Positions 35,987 to 44,916 of a stretch of 64,000 bases of DNA are shown here, one piece after another (positions within the stretch are counted from its first letter, which is position 1; each line of letters opens with the position of its first letter). Under the pieces are notes generated by a model that worked only from the letters and a program-made list of their open reading frames with translations, did no database searches and had not been told where the DNA came from. The translations under genes and the position numbers were made by a program. Origin of the DNA: Dysgonomonas gadei ATCC BAA-286 (lineage in GTDB: Bacteria; Bacteroidota; Bacteroidia; Bacteroidales; Dysgonomonadaceae); the NCBI RefSeq assembly GCF_000213555.1, contig NZ_GL891980.1, forward strand, positions 434,001 to 498,000, given 5' to 3'.

Positions 35987-37068
35987 TTATCGACCTCCAG
36001 TTATTATATTAGTGAAACGAGGTATTATTTTTTTCAGCAAAAAATAAACTAATAGAGATAATGCTATTATAAATAAAGTCGGTATAAAATATATAAAAAG
36101 AAATTCTAATTCACTCGCAGGTTTTATATAAACAAATAAAAAACGCCTTAAAAAATCCAACCAAGGCTCATGAAATGCAAATAAAAAGAAACTAGCACTA
36201 GATAAAAAAACTGATATATGTAGTTTATTATTCTTTATACCAAAAGCAACTATATTAAAAAGAAGAATTAAACCAACCAAAATTCCTGCATTATGAATAA
36301 GTGTGTTCTTTGTTATCAAATCCAACATTGCTAGAATCGAATATAATATTGCAGTAGGGTAATAAAACCTATTAAATACTTTTAAAAAGTTAAGGTTATT
36401 AATACTAAAATATGCACCAAAACTAAAAAAGAATAAGCAGGCACTATTTAATCCTACAATACTATAAAATTTAAAAAACCAAATAATGCACAAAAGAAGA
36501 ATACCATAAATTTTTAAATACTTAACAAGCAAGTATACCAATGGAGATAAGATTACTATAACTATTAAATCGCGAATAAACCAAAAGGTGAATAAAAAAG
36601 GAGCCTTTGTTGGACTATTATCCATAGACCAAAAAGCTTTAAAAAAATCAATTATAGTATAATCTTTTATTAGTAAATTATTTCCTGAGAAAAAACTGGA
36701 CAATTGAGGTGTATTCTGGGCAATAAAATACAATAAGAGTACCAACGCATTCCAAAAAATATATGGAATAAGCAAAGTTTTACTTCTTTTTTTTAATTTA
36801 TCTACATAAATGTGTAGATTCCAATTTTTATTTATTTTATAAAAAAATAAAAAACCGGATGTAAAAAAAACAAAGGGACTGCTATTCTTGCTATGACTTG
36901 AGATATTAAATATCTTATAGAATCATATACAGGGTATACCATTTCAGGGGCGGAGCCCCCTCCTTGAGCTGTTGTTGAGGCTGAATATGCGTGGATAAAA
37001 ACCACTGCGACTATTAAAGGAAATCTCAGAAAACTTATTGTTTTAGACTGAAGTTCATTGTAATCCAT
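35987..37068 (-). pseudogene. Acyltransferase 3 family gene interrupted by a frameshift in a T8 tract
   Basis: The minus strand reads as an intact acyltransferase 3 (polysaccharide O-acetyltransferase) gene except for one shift. The N-terminal frame (ATG at 37068; residues include VVFIHAY with the catalytic-type His) stops after ~78 codons. Adding one T to the run of eight T (A8 at 36863-36870 on the plus strand) joins it to the downstream frame and gives the expected VPLFFFTSGFLFFYK motif and then KTLLIPYIFWNAL. Together this makes ~360 residues with ~10 transmembrane helices. It could be a phase-OFF state, a sequencing error in the homopolymer, or a recent pseudogene. No other damage is seen in the rest of the frame. 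Confidence 0.85.
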
Positions 37069-37104
37069 ATTGAAATCAAGGTTTATATATAATCAAGATA
37101 GAAA

Positions 37105-37590
37105 CTATTTACTTTTTAGAAAGTCTGAAATTGATTTGATCAAGCTATCTGAAGCATACTTACCAATACGATGTAAGGGTTTAATCTCATCTCTTTGCAA
37201 TAGTTCCATAAGCACATTAACTAAATTAATCTCATTGTCAACTACATATACATAACCCATCTCTTTTAGCATTGCAGCTGTTGCTAATTGATGCTCATTT
37301 CGATGCTCTCCCAAGCGTGCAATTCTAGGCATAATAATTACAGGTTTATTATGAGTTAATGCTGTAATTACCGTCCCCATACCAGCATGACTTACTATCA
37401 AGCGTGCTTTAAAAAAAAGTTTATCAAACTCACTAGGTGATAGAAAGTCACAAACCTCCACATTTTTCACTTTATAGCTGGACTCAAATGCTTGTACGAC
37501 AATTTGTTCTTCTACTACTGCAGCCAGTTCATCTATGGCTTTTATCAGCCGATCAAATGGCTCTTGCGTTCCTACTGTTACAAAAATCAT
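37105..37590 (-). CDS. PssE/EpsF-like glycosyltransferase catalytic subunit (Alg13-like)
   Basis: A 161-residue GT28 C-terminal-type domain beginning MIFVTVGTQEPFDRLIKAI, the Alg13 signature, with VSHAGMGTV (nucleotide-sugar binding) and IIMPR further on. It works as a heterodimer with the PssD-like protein encoded just upstream (4-nt overlap). In rhizobial and lactococcal loci the pair adds a glucuronic acid or galactose residue to the lipid-linked primer. Confidence 0.85.
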   Translation of the reverse strand: MIFVTVGTQEPFDRLIKAIDELAAVVEEQIVVQAFESSYKVKNVEVCDFLSPSEFDKLFFKARLIVSHAGMGTVITALTHNKPVIIMPRIARLGEHRNEHQLATAAMLKEMGYVYVVDNEINLVNVLMELLQRDEIKPLHRIGKYASDSLIKSISDFLKSK

Positions 37591-38030
37591 GATATTACAT
37601 TTCCTGCATATATTACCTTCTTAGACGCTAAATGAGGCCATTGAGTATAGACTCTATCAGCAAAGACAGATGCAATTTTTCCACTTAAAGATAATTTTTC
37701 AACATTTGCAATACTATCGACCCAAATAGTTTTACAAGAACATAAGGCTCCAACAATAATTACTATTAAACCAGGTGCAGCTCCTGTTGTCAATATTACA
37801 TCTGGCTTTTCAGAGGCTACTATCCGCCATACTTCTCTTAAGCTCCTTATTATATCAATTTTATTCTTTCTACTAAAATCTCGAATTGCATAAAAACGAC
37901 TTTCAGGCACAAACTCGGAAAAGCTATCCCTTGTTGAAATGAAAACTAATTCAGAATAATCAAAAGCAGGCTTCAATCTTAATAATTGGAGCCAATGACC
38001 ACCTGCTGAAGCTACTGCTAATACTTTCAA
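37587..38030 (-). CDS. PssD/EpsE-like glycosyltransferase membrane subunit (Alg14-like)
   Basis: A 147-residue protein starting MKVLAVASAGGHWLQLLRL, the Alg14/PssD signature, with TTGAAPGLIVIIVGAL as its membrane-associated helix. The start codon must be TTG at 38030; the frame closes five codons upstream and has no ATG. It recruits the PssE-like catalytic subunit to the membrane. The two genes overlap by 4 nt. Confidence 0.85.
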   Translation of the reverse strand: MKVLAVASAGGHWLQLLRLKPAFDYSELVFISTRDSFSEFVPESRFYAIRDFSRKNKIDIIRSLREVWRIVASEKPDVILTTGAAPGLIVIIVGALCSCKTIWVDSIANVEKLSLSGKIASVFADRVYTQWPHLASKKVIYAGNVIS

Positions 38031-38041
38031 TGTTATATTTT

Positions 38042-38878
38042 TTATTTAAAAGGAAATGCTGAATAGATTTCTTTTTGTTTAATATCAATCATCTCTCTTG
38101 TGATTTTATACTGATCAATGATATTATTAAGAGTCGGTATATTGCTCGCGTTTATATTTAGAGGATTGGGTTTTAATCCAAATGCAGAATAATAGTCATG
38201 AAATTTAAAACCATCTCCCTTTAAATTATCAGTTACAGTAATCCACTGATTAGGAATATTAAAACTGTCAGCAACAACCAACCCATGTAAACTGCTTGAA
38301 ATAATATATTCACATTGAGCAATTTGTTTTATTACAGTCATTGGATCATCTCTAAGATTTATGAATATAGAATCTTTGAATGAATCTTTAAGCTGTTGAA
38401 AAACAAGCTCATTTTGTTCTTTAAAATGAGCAATAACACCAACCTGGTATTTTTTTTGCTCAGGTTTATCCAGTAAGTAAGGTGTGATTAATCCTCCATC
38501 TCCAGTTACAATATCTAATTCCTTTCCAAGAATTGATTCAACTCGTTTTTTTGTTAAAGTTCCTCTTACTGAATGAAAATTCATCTCTCTTATAAACTCT
38601 TTATCGTTGCGTTGATTAAAGATAAATCCCGTACACCATACATTAACAGGGTAAGATACAAACTTTGCTCTAAGCTCTGAGTATAATGAATAGTATTTCG
38701 GATATATATATGTGTCTTTAAGAAAACAATCCATACCACTACCAATTACGCTCAATTCACATGTAGAAACAGATTCCTTTTTGAAATCATTCCCAAACAC
38801 TTTGCTTATAAGCAATTCATTCAATAAATCCCCCATATTCGGGAGTTTTGCATAGTATACCTTTAATTTTTTTTTCAT
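38042..38878 (-). CDS. Polysaccharide pyruvyl transferase family protein
   Basis: A 278-residue protein of the PS_pyruv_trans family: NMGDLLNELLISKVFG near the N-terminus, IGSGMD, VRGTLTKKRVESILG, VTGDGGLITPYLL and SSLHGLVVADSFNIP. Members transfer pyruvate from PEP to form ketals on polysaccharide sugars, giving the polymer negative charge. Short relative to the two larger homologues in the operon. Starts 22 nt after the preceding glycosyltransferase gene. Confidence 0.8.
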   Translation of the reverse strand: MKKKLKVYYAKLPNMGDLLNELLISKVFGNDFKKESVSTCELSVIGSGMDCFLKDTYIYPKYYSLYSELRAKFVSYPVNVWCTGFIFNQRNDKEFIREMNFHSVRGTLTKKRVESILGKELDIVTGDGGLITPYLLDKPEQKKYQVGVIAHFKEQNELVFQQLKDSFKDSIFINLRDDPMTVIKQIAQCEYIISSSLHGLVVADSFNIPNQWITVTDNLKGDGFKFHDYYSAFGLKPNPLNINASNIPTLNNIIDQYKITREMIDIKQKEIYSAFPFK

Positions 38879-38900
38879 AAATATATAGTCTTTTTTATTT

Positions 38901-39884
38901 TTAATATAATTTATTTTTTAAGAAATTTGAAAAATTACCCCATGTATTTTTTTTACAATATAATTCTATCTTTGTCTTATAATCTGGTAAAGTACTATTT
39001 TCTTCTAAATATTTAATAACATCTCCAAAATCATGATATGCCAATATTATACCTTGAGCAGCCATTTCCTTAAAAGCTCCCACATTAGGCCCAACAATAA
39101 GAGAGCCTTTAGGAAGAGAAGTGATTAATGCGCCTGAATTAAATACGCTCTTTCCTGTATAAGGAAAGAAAACTAATCTTGCTTCAAGATGAAGTTTGTC
39201 TAGTTCTTCACTTTCAATATATTTGTTTGATATGCTTATATTGGATCCAATATATCTTTCACAAAAGAAATTGAAATATTCTTCACTTTCAAACTTTCCT
39301 ATTATTTTAATTTTCAACCGATTGAGCATTCTTTTCTCAGATAAAAATTCTAAAAACTCTTCAATTCCTTTACTTTTTCTTATATTCCCCCATATTAGAA
39401 TATCATATTTTTTACCAGTTGTAATTTCAGGCTGCATCATTGAAAAAACAGGATGAGGAAAAAGAAGTACCCGATCATCGCTTATGTCCAATTTTAGAGC
39501 TTGATAACTCTCAGTTGTATGTAATATAACAAAGTCTGATTTTTTTGCCATAAAAGAAATCAAGAACTTTCCAACTTTTTCATTAGAACCATGAGGCTGA
39601 AGGTTATGATGTGTCCAAATAATCTTTTTACCAAATAATTTTATCAGATAAAATAAAAAAATGAAAATTACAGCTTTTATAAAAGAACTATTTTCTATCC
39701 AATTAAAGTAAAAAAAGTCAGTCCTAAATATATTTATAGGAATATCGTACCAAGACAATTTCTGTCCATAGTTGACAATATTAAAATTTTGTTGGAGACT
39801 TACTGTCAAATTATAAGTATATGGGTTTTTCTCTTTGAGAGTTTCTATATCTCTCATCGGGAATAGATAAATTCTTTTCTTCAT
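38901..39884 (-). CDS. Glycosyltransferase, GT-B fold
   Basis: A 327-residue cytoplasmic or membrane-associated glycosyltransferase. A hydrophobic segment (residues ~65-85) precedes IWTHHNLQPHGSNEKVG. The C-terminal half has KYDILIWGNIRKSKGIEEFL and FFPYTGKSVFNSGALITSLP, which fit a GT4/GT1-like donor-binding domain. Donor and linkage cannot be read from the sequence. Located between an acetyltransferase and a pyruvyl transferase gene in the capsule operon. Confidence 0.7.
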   Translation of the reverse strand: MKKRIYLFPMRDIETLKEKNPYTYNLTVSLQQNFNIVNYGQKLSWYDIPINIFRTDFFYFNWIENSSFIKAVIFIFLFYLIKLFGKKIIWTHHNLQPHGSNEKVGKFLISFMAKKSDFVILHTTESYQALKLDISDDRVLLFPHPVFSMMQPEITTGKKYDILIWGNIRKSKGIEEFLEFLSEKRMLNRLKIKIIGKFESEEYFNFFCERYIGSNISISNKYIESEELDKLHLEARLVFFPYTGKSVFNSGALITSLPKGSLIVGPNVGAFKEMAAQGIILAYHDFGDVIKYLEENSTLPDYKTKIELYCKKNTWGNFSNFLKNKLY

Positions 39885-39896
39885 TTAAAACCAACT

Positions 39897-40490
39897 TTAT
39901 ACAGTCATATACGGAAAATAATGTAAATCATATAATAACTTGGATTTCCTTGTGCCTATTACCTTTGCTGGAATACCTCCAACTATACTATAAGCCGGAA
40001 CATCCTTTGTCACTACAGCACCACAAGCAACAACAGCACCTCTTCCTATTGTAACACCAGGCAAAATAATAACACGGGAGGCTACCCATACATGATCCTC
40101 AATAATAACATCCCCTCTCTTTAGTTTATGGTAATCGGAATGAGGGTCATGTTCAAGAGTAAAAATCCATGTTCCTCTGGCAATATCTACATTATCATTT
40201 ATAATTATTTGTCCTTGCCTACCATCTAAAAGGCAATCGGGATTTATAATGCAATTATTTCCCACAACAATCTTATTTTTCTTAAAATCTTTATTCAATA
40301 ATTTAAGATTTGGTGCAATATAAGATTTCTTTCCTAGTGTTAAATAGCACCTAATTATTGGCTTTCTCAACACAAAAAAAGGAATTTTACTAAAAAAAAT
40401 ATTAAATATATAAAGGCGTAAAGCTTTTATAAATCGCCCTATTTCCTTAGCAATAATTATAAAACAATTCGGATTTTCTCTTTTTGACAT
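39897..40490 (-). CDS. Hexapeptide-repeat sugar O-acetyltransferase
   Basis: A 197-residue left-handed beta-helix acetyltransferase (CysE/LacA/WcaF type). An N-terminal hydrophobic segment is followed by hexapeptide turns and the active-site region WIFTLEHDPHSDYH, then HVWVASRVIILPGVTIGRGA and SIVGGIPAKVIG. It uses acetyl-CoA to acetylate a capsule sugar or lipid-linked intermediate. Confidence 0.82.
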   Translation of the reverse strand: MSKRENPNCFIIIAKEIGRFIKALRLYIFNIFFSKIPFFVLRKPIIRCYLTLGKKSYIAPNLKLLNKDFKKNKIVVGNNCIINPDCLLDGRQGQIIINDNVDIARGTWIFTLEHDPHSDYHKLKRGDVIIEDHVWVASRVIILPGVTIGRGAVVACGAVVTKDVPAYSIVGGIPAKVIGTRKSKLLYDLHYFPYMTV

Positions 40491-40501
40491 TTTAACCTCA
40501 A

Positions 40502-41416
40502 TTACTTTATAATGAATGATACTAAAAACTTAATAATTGGATATGGTATATACAATATATACTTTTTTAGTCCGATATCTGATGTTCTAGTCCTTTTTAT
40601 ATATTTATCTATTATTTTTTTATCCAATTTATATTTATCTAAAATAGGAATCATTAAATATCTTAATGCCAACCCATTAATATACTTATTAAAAATGCTA
40701 TCTTCAGAAGCAAACTCGTCATACTTCCCTTCTAGAACTTGGTACTGAATAGTTTTTTTAAATGGATGAACACGCTCCATGGCTCGATTTTCCGAATCAT
40801 TCCTATAATATATAAGATATCTATTATAAAATGCCACTTTATTATAGAATGTAAATCTAATAATAAAATCCATATCTTCTCCAAAAGAAAGAGTTTCATC
40901 AAACAATCCTATCTCTATTGACTTTTCTTTGTTAACAATTGTGCTTGATAAGAAGAATAAAGGCCCCATTGAAGATGCATATTTATAATAAGGTAATAAA
41001 TATCCCATAAAGTCTGCATTTAATCTGCATTTTTTTCGAACAATATCGCCTGATTTATTAATTATATATCTATTAGCCCCATACATTTGGGCATCAGAGT
41101 ACTTCTCCATAAAGAGAACCATCTCATGCAAATAATTTTTCTCCCAGATATCATCTCCGTCTAAAAATGCAATCCATTCATATTTAGCCTCTCTTATTCC
41201 TACATTTCGAGCGTGAGAAACACCTCCATTTTCAGTTGAAATAATTCGAATACGATCATCCTGTATTTGAGATAATCTCTCCAAACTCTTATCTGTAGAT
41301 CCATCATTTACTACAACTATTTCAAATTGAGCATATTCCTGATTGAGTACTGATTTTACTGTTTTTACAATGCTATCTTCCTTATTATACAGAGGTATTA
41401 CAACAGAATAATTCAT
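40502..41416 (-). CDS. Glycosyltransferase family 2
   Basis: A 304-residue GT-A glycosyltransferase: VVIPLYNKEDSIVKTVKSVL at the N-terminus, VVNDGSTDKSLE for nucleotide binding, FLDGDDIW as the metal-binding DxD-type motif, and FGEDMDFIIRF as the catalytic ED block. It ends with a hydrophobic tail. Inverting transfer of one sugar of the capsule repeat is expected. Confidence 0.88.
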   Translation of the reverse strand: MNYSVVIPLYNKEDSIVKTVKSVLNQEYAQFEIVVVNDGSTDKSLERLSQIQDDRIRIISTENGGVSHARNVGIREAKYEWIAFLDGDDIWEKNYLHEMVLFMEKYSDAQMYGANRYIINKSGDIVRKKCRLNADFMGYLLPYYKYASSMGPLFFLSSTIVNKEKSIEIGLFDETLSFGEDMDFIIRFTFYNKVAFYNRYLIYYRNDSENRAMERVHPFKKTIQYQVLEGKYDEFASEDSIFNKYINGLALRYLMIPILDKYKLDKKIIDKYIKRTRTSDIGLKKYILYIPYPIIKFLVSFIIK

Positions 41417-41417
41417 T

Positions 41418-42590
41418 TCATCTATTTATTTCTAAAGACTTTACTCTACTCTTATCAATTAAATATAGAACAATAGCTTGTACGCCAAATAATCCTATTC
41501 TAAATATCTCAGCACTAGTGAAAGAGACCATAACTAAATACAAAAAGTACATAACTAAATAAAATTTCTCTTTAGGTACAGATGTGAATATTGCTTTTAC
41601 AGAATACCATAAAATAGCTATTACAATAACTCCTCCTGCAACAATCCATAGTCCTAACAAACCCAAATCCATCCAAAATAGATTGCTTTGCTCTTGAATA
41701 AGCATATGCTCTTGCCCATATGTACTATCTCCATTAGGCAATCCATTACCCAATATATATGCTCCGATATTAGGTGTAAATTCATAAAAGAAATAAGAAA
41801 ACTGGATAAATCTGATTGAATCTTGTCCTCTATCAATATCAGACTCCGATCTAAGAATCATTTCTTCTAAAATATTATATATAAATGGAATTTGCACTAA
41901 AACTATTATTAGAAAAATTCCAATAGCGGAAATCTTCATTATAGATTTAAGTGAAAATTTATTTATTCTAAAAAAGATCAAACCAGAACAAAACAAAATA
42001 GTTAAAGGCAATAATCTAAAGCCTCCAAGTATCAAAACGCAAAAAAAGGCTAATGCCATTACTAGGTTGATTAATCTCTTCTTTATGAAGAATTGATTCA
42101 CTTGCATAAGAATAGCTAATCCCAAAAAGCCATTACCTAATAAACGTATTCTTAAAGTACCTCTATCTTCATATATTTTAGTTTCAAATATTTCTAACGG
42201 ATAGACAGACATTTGGATTAAATAAAATATCGAAAATACTATGGCAAAAAATATGATAAGTCGTTCAACATATTTTTCGGAAACTTCATTTTTAGATAAA
42301 TAAAAATATAATAATATGAATGTATAATTTTTGAATGCTAAAAATGTCATCCAGAAAGATTGTCCATGATTAATATATGCAGATAATATATTAGTAAAAA
42401 TGCCTATTAAAAATAATATTACACAATTTTTAAAATATATATCCTTTTTTGAATATGAAAATAAAAGACAATATCCCATAATCATCCACGAGAATATATA
42501 ACCTAAATACATAAGAGGCTTGGGAACAAGAAAAAACCCCCAAAACTCAACAGAGCATATAATTAGAATAAATAAAAGGACTTTCTTCAT
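41418..42590 (-). CDS. Wzy-like polysaccharide polymerase
   Basis: A 390-residue integral membrane protein with about ten to eleven transmembrane helices and a large periplasmic loop around residues 235-295 (RSESDIDRGQDSIRFIQF, ANGLPNGDSTYGQEH-like). This topology is that of O-antigen/capsule polymerases, which are too diverse for a motif-based call. It overlaps the pyruvyl transferase gene by 4 nt. Confidence 0.75.
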   Translation of the reverse strand: MKKVLLFILIICSVEFWGFFLVPKPLMYLGYIFSWMIMGYCLLFSYSKKDIYFKNCVILFLIGIFTNILSAYINHGQSFWMTFLAFKNYTFILLYFYLSKNEVSEKYVERLIIFFAIVFSIFYLIQMSVYPLEIFETKIYEDRGTLRIRLLGNGFLGLAILMQVNQFFIKKRLINLVMALAFFCVLILGGFRLLPLTILFCSGLIFFRINKFSLKSIMKISAIGIFLIIVLVQIPFIYNILEEMILRSESDIDRGQDSIRFIQFSYFFYEFTPNIGAYILGNGLPNGDSTYGQEHMLIQEQSNLFWMDLGLLGLWIVAGGVIVIAILWYSVKAIFTSVPKEKFYLVMYFLYLVMVSFTSAEIFRIGLFGVQAIVLYLIDKSRVKSLEINR

Positions 42591-43714
42591 TTCAAAATTT
42601 CATTCCTCAGAAATCGTCTTGATTTATATTTCAATTCGTTCAATCTCAAGTTTACATCATTATAGTCTATTAAATCTGATATACGATGTATATCATATGA
42701 GTCTTCAATATAACGTTCTTCTATTCCAACCGCTGCTAAAATACTTTTTGTTCTGGTACCAAACTTCTTTGGAGCAATAGCAACAAATTGCTTATTCAGA
42801 TTAATAGAAAAGGCCGCCCCATGGAAAGAACAGGCAACTATAAACTCAGCATTATTAAATAAATGAATAAAATCAAGTGCTGTTATAGTAGAAAAGTTAT
42901 ATACTTTATCTGCTTTTTGTAAGAATGAAAGACCATAACTTAACAAATAGATTTTTAGATTCTTCTTTTCTGCAATTTCCTGAGCTATTTTAAAAATACG
43001 AGGCATAGAATCTAGATGCACGGAATATATCAAGAGATATGGCTCTTTCTGAGAATTATGATTTTTATTCTTACTAAAATCAATCCAATCTTCCTTATCC
43101 AAAAGAAATGTCGGATCCAACACATGCGTTCCTGTTAATCCAAGGTCTTCAATAATTTTTAATCCTGAATCTTCTCTTACTGAAATGGAGTCATATTTTG
43201 ATAAATAATTAAAGATAATTTCTTTTTCTTCCAACTCCAGTTTCGATTTGCCAAAACTTGCAGCATAAGAAATTTTCTTTTTCCCTTCAGTAGCAAAAGC
43301 GAGAAAAAGACTTGGATCAATTCCTGCATTATATGAAGTATTCCAAACCTGATCACTTCCTGTCATATATATATCAGCTGCAACCTTATTAAGGTTAAAA
43401 TCTTCTATATTATGATACTTATATTTAGTTAATGGAATATATTCTTTCAAGAAAGAATCAACTTTCTTATCATTGAAATAAGAGATTATAATTCTCAGGC
43501 AAATAACAATAAAAGCCTTTATTTTATTTGTTTTTTTATTATTAGTTGATACAATTATATTTTGCCTCAGTCCTTTGGGTGTCAATCGCGGTTGTATATA
43601 ATCAACAACTTCAACTTCTGCATTATTTAATTGCAAAAACCGAACTGTGGCATAAGTCTGTAATAATGAACCAAAATTATGAACTCTATGTAGGGTTATT
43701 AAAGACACTTTCAT
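42587..43714 (-). CDS. Polysaccharide pyruvyl transferase family protein (WcaK-like)
   Basis: A 375-residue protein of the PS_pyruv_trans family: HRVHNFGSLLQTYATVRFLQ at the N-terminus, YMTGSDQVWNTSYNAGIDP, YAASFGKS, VREDSGLKIIEDLG and VACSFHGAAFSINL. It is the second of two similar large paralogues placed in tandem, with 30 nt between them. Possible pyruvylation of a capsule sugar. Confidence 0.82.
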   Translation of the reverse strand: MKVSLITLHRVHNFGSLLQTYATVRFLQLNNAEVEVVDYIQPRLTPKGLRQNIIVSTNNKKTNKIKAFIVICLRIIISYFNDKKVDSFLKEYIPLTKYKYHNIEDFNLNKVAADIYMTGSDQVWNTSYNAGIDPSLFLAFATEGKKKISYAASFGKSKLELEEKEIIFNYLSKYDSISVREDSGLKIIEDLGLTGTHVLDPTFLLDKEDWIDFSKNKNHNSQKEPYLLIYSVHLDSMPRIFKIAQEIAEKKNLKIYLLSYGLSFLQKADKVYNFSTITALDFIHLFNNAEFIVACSFHGAAFSINLNKQFVAIAPKKFGTRTKSILAAVGIEERYIEDSYDIHRISDLIDYNDVNLRLNELKYKSRRFLRNEILK

Positions 43715-43744
43715 TGTTTATTATTATATATTTTTTAATAAAAT

Positions 43745-44914
43745 CTATTCATTCAATGCTTCTTTCAAAAAGGAAAATGATTTTCTTCGTTCTTGTTCGA
43801 GTTTTATATTTACATTTTGATAATCTAATTCAATATCTTTCAATTTTGGTAAAGGAGAATCATTATCAATGATCCTATTTTCTAATCCTAAAATTGAGAG
43901 AAGGCTTTCTATTCTTGAACCATTACTCTGATGTATACTCGTATTTAAAATAGAAAAAAATGGCTTTTGGAAATTTATAGAAAATGCGACACCATGAAAA
44001 GAACTAGTTGCAACAATTGCAGCTTGACTGAAGATGCTTACAAATTCTTTAGGACCTAAATTCCATATTACTTTTACATTTTCTAAAGAAAGATCTTCAA
44101 CTGTCATTCCTATTTTTATAATTTGATAACCAGTTATCGATTGCAGATAATATGCAAGGTCTATAGTTCTCTTGCTATATCCTATCGTATATAATAAAAT
44201 GAATGGCTCTTTCTTCTTCACATCTGGCAGATAACTTAGCCATTCATCTCCCGTTAATAATAGAGTGGGGTCTAAGACAACATGTGCATCCCTGCTGCTT
44301 ATTTGTTTTATAATTTTCGCGCCATGTTCTTCTCTCACAGATAAAAAATCTATTGAATTTATCCATAAATTATACTTAGAAACCAAATCCAAAGGTAATT
44401 CTGAAATACCAAAACTAGGCGCATAGGATATTCGTTTAGAATCAGGATTGGTAAAAGTTAAAAAATAAGGCTCTGGATGAAATGGCATCTTGGGATTCCA
44501 GACTTGATCACTCCCTGTCACATATACATCATATTTAGGAGGGTTTTTATATAGTTCATCTCCATTATGATAAATTTTTTTCGAAAACTTCATTTCTTGT
44601 TCATCGAAAGTTTTAAATATTCTATTCCGAACTTTATTTAATTCTGACAATTTTTTCTGTTTAGTAAAGAAAAATAAAACTTTTTTCAATAATTGTTTGA
44701 AGTATATTATCGTTACTTTTTCATTTGCTGAAACATTACTATATAAAGGATTAAATCTACGAGTATCTACAAAATCTTTATGAACCGGCCTAAGTAAATC
44801 TATTATCTCACAATCGAATCCTTCTCTTTCAATTACAGTTTTTAGCGCAAACGCCTGAAGAGACGCTCCATAATTTATGGCTCTATGTATAGTTATAAGT
44901 CCAACTTTTTTCAT
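43745..44914 (-). CDS. Polysaccharide pyruvyl transferase family protein
   Basis: A 389-residue homologue of the next gene downstream, sharing HRAINYGASLQAFALK, VYVTGSDQVWNPKMP, YAPSFGISELP, VREEHGAKIIKQI and ATSSFHGVAFSINF. I prefer the ATG at 44914 (MKKVGLITIH), which matches the family N-terminus; a GTG two codons earlier overlaps the nitroreductase stop. It sits next to a nitroreductase-family gene, a pairing often seen in Bacteroidales capsule loci. Confidence 0.82.
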   Translation of the reverse strand: MKKVGLITIHRAINYGASLQAFALKTVIEREGFDCEIIDLLRPVHKDFVDTRRFNPLYSNVSANEKVTIIYFKQLLKKVLFFFTKQKKLSELNKVRNRIFKTFDEQEMKFSKKIYHNGDELYKNPPKYDVYVTGSDQVWNPKMPFHPEPYFLTFTNPDSKRISYAPSFGISELPLDLVSKYNLWINSIDFLSVREEHGAKIIKQISSRDAHVVLDPTLLLTGDEWLSYLPDVKKKEPFILLYTIGYSKRTIDLAYYLQSITGYQIIKIGMTVEDLSLENVKVIWNLGPKEFVSIFSQAAIVATSSFHGVAFSINFQKPFFSILNTSIHQSNGSRIESLLSILGLENRIIDNDSPLPKLKDIELDYQNVNIKLEQERRKSFSFLKEALNE

Positions 44915-44916
44915 TC

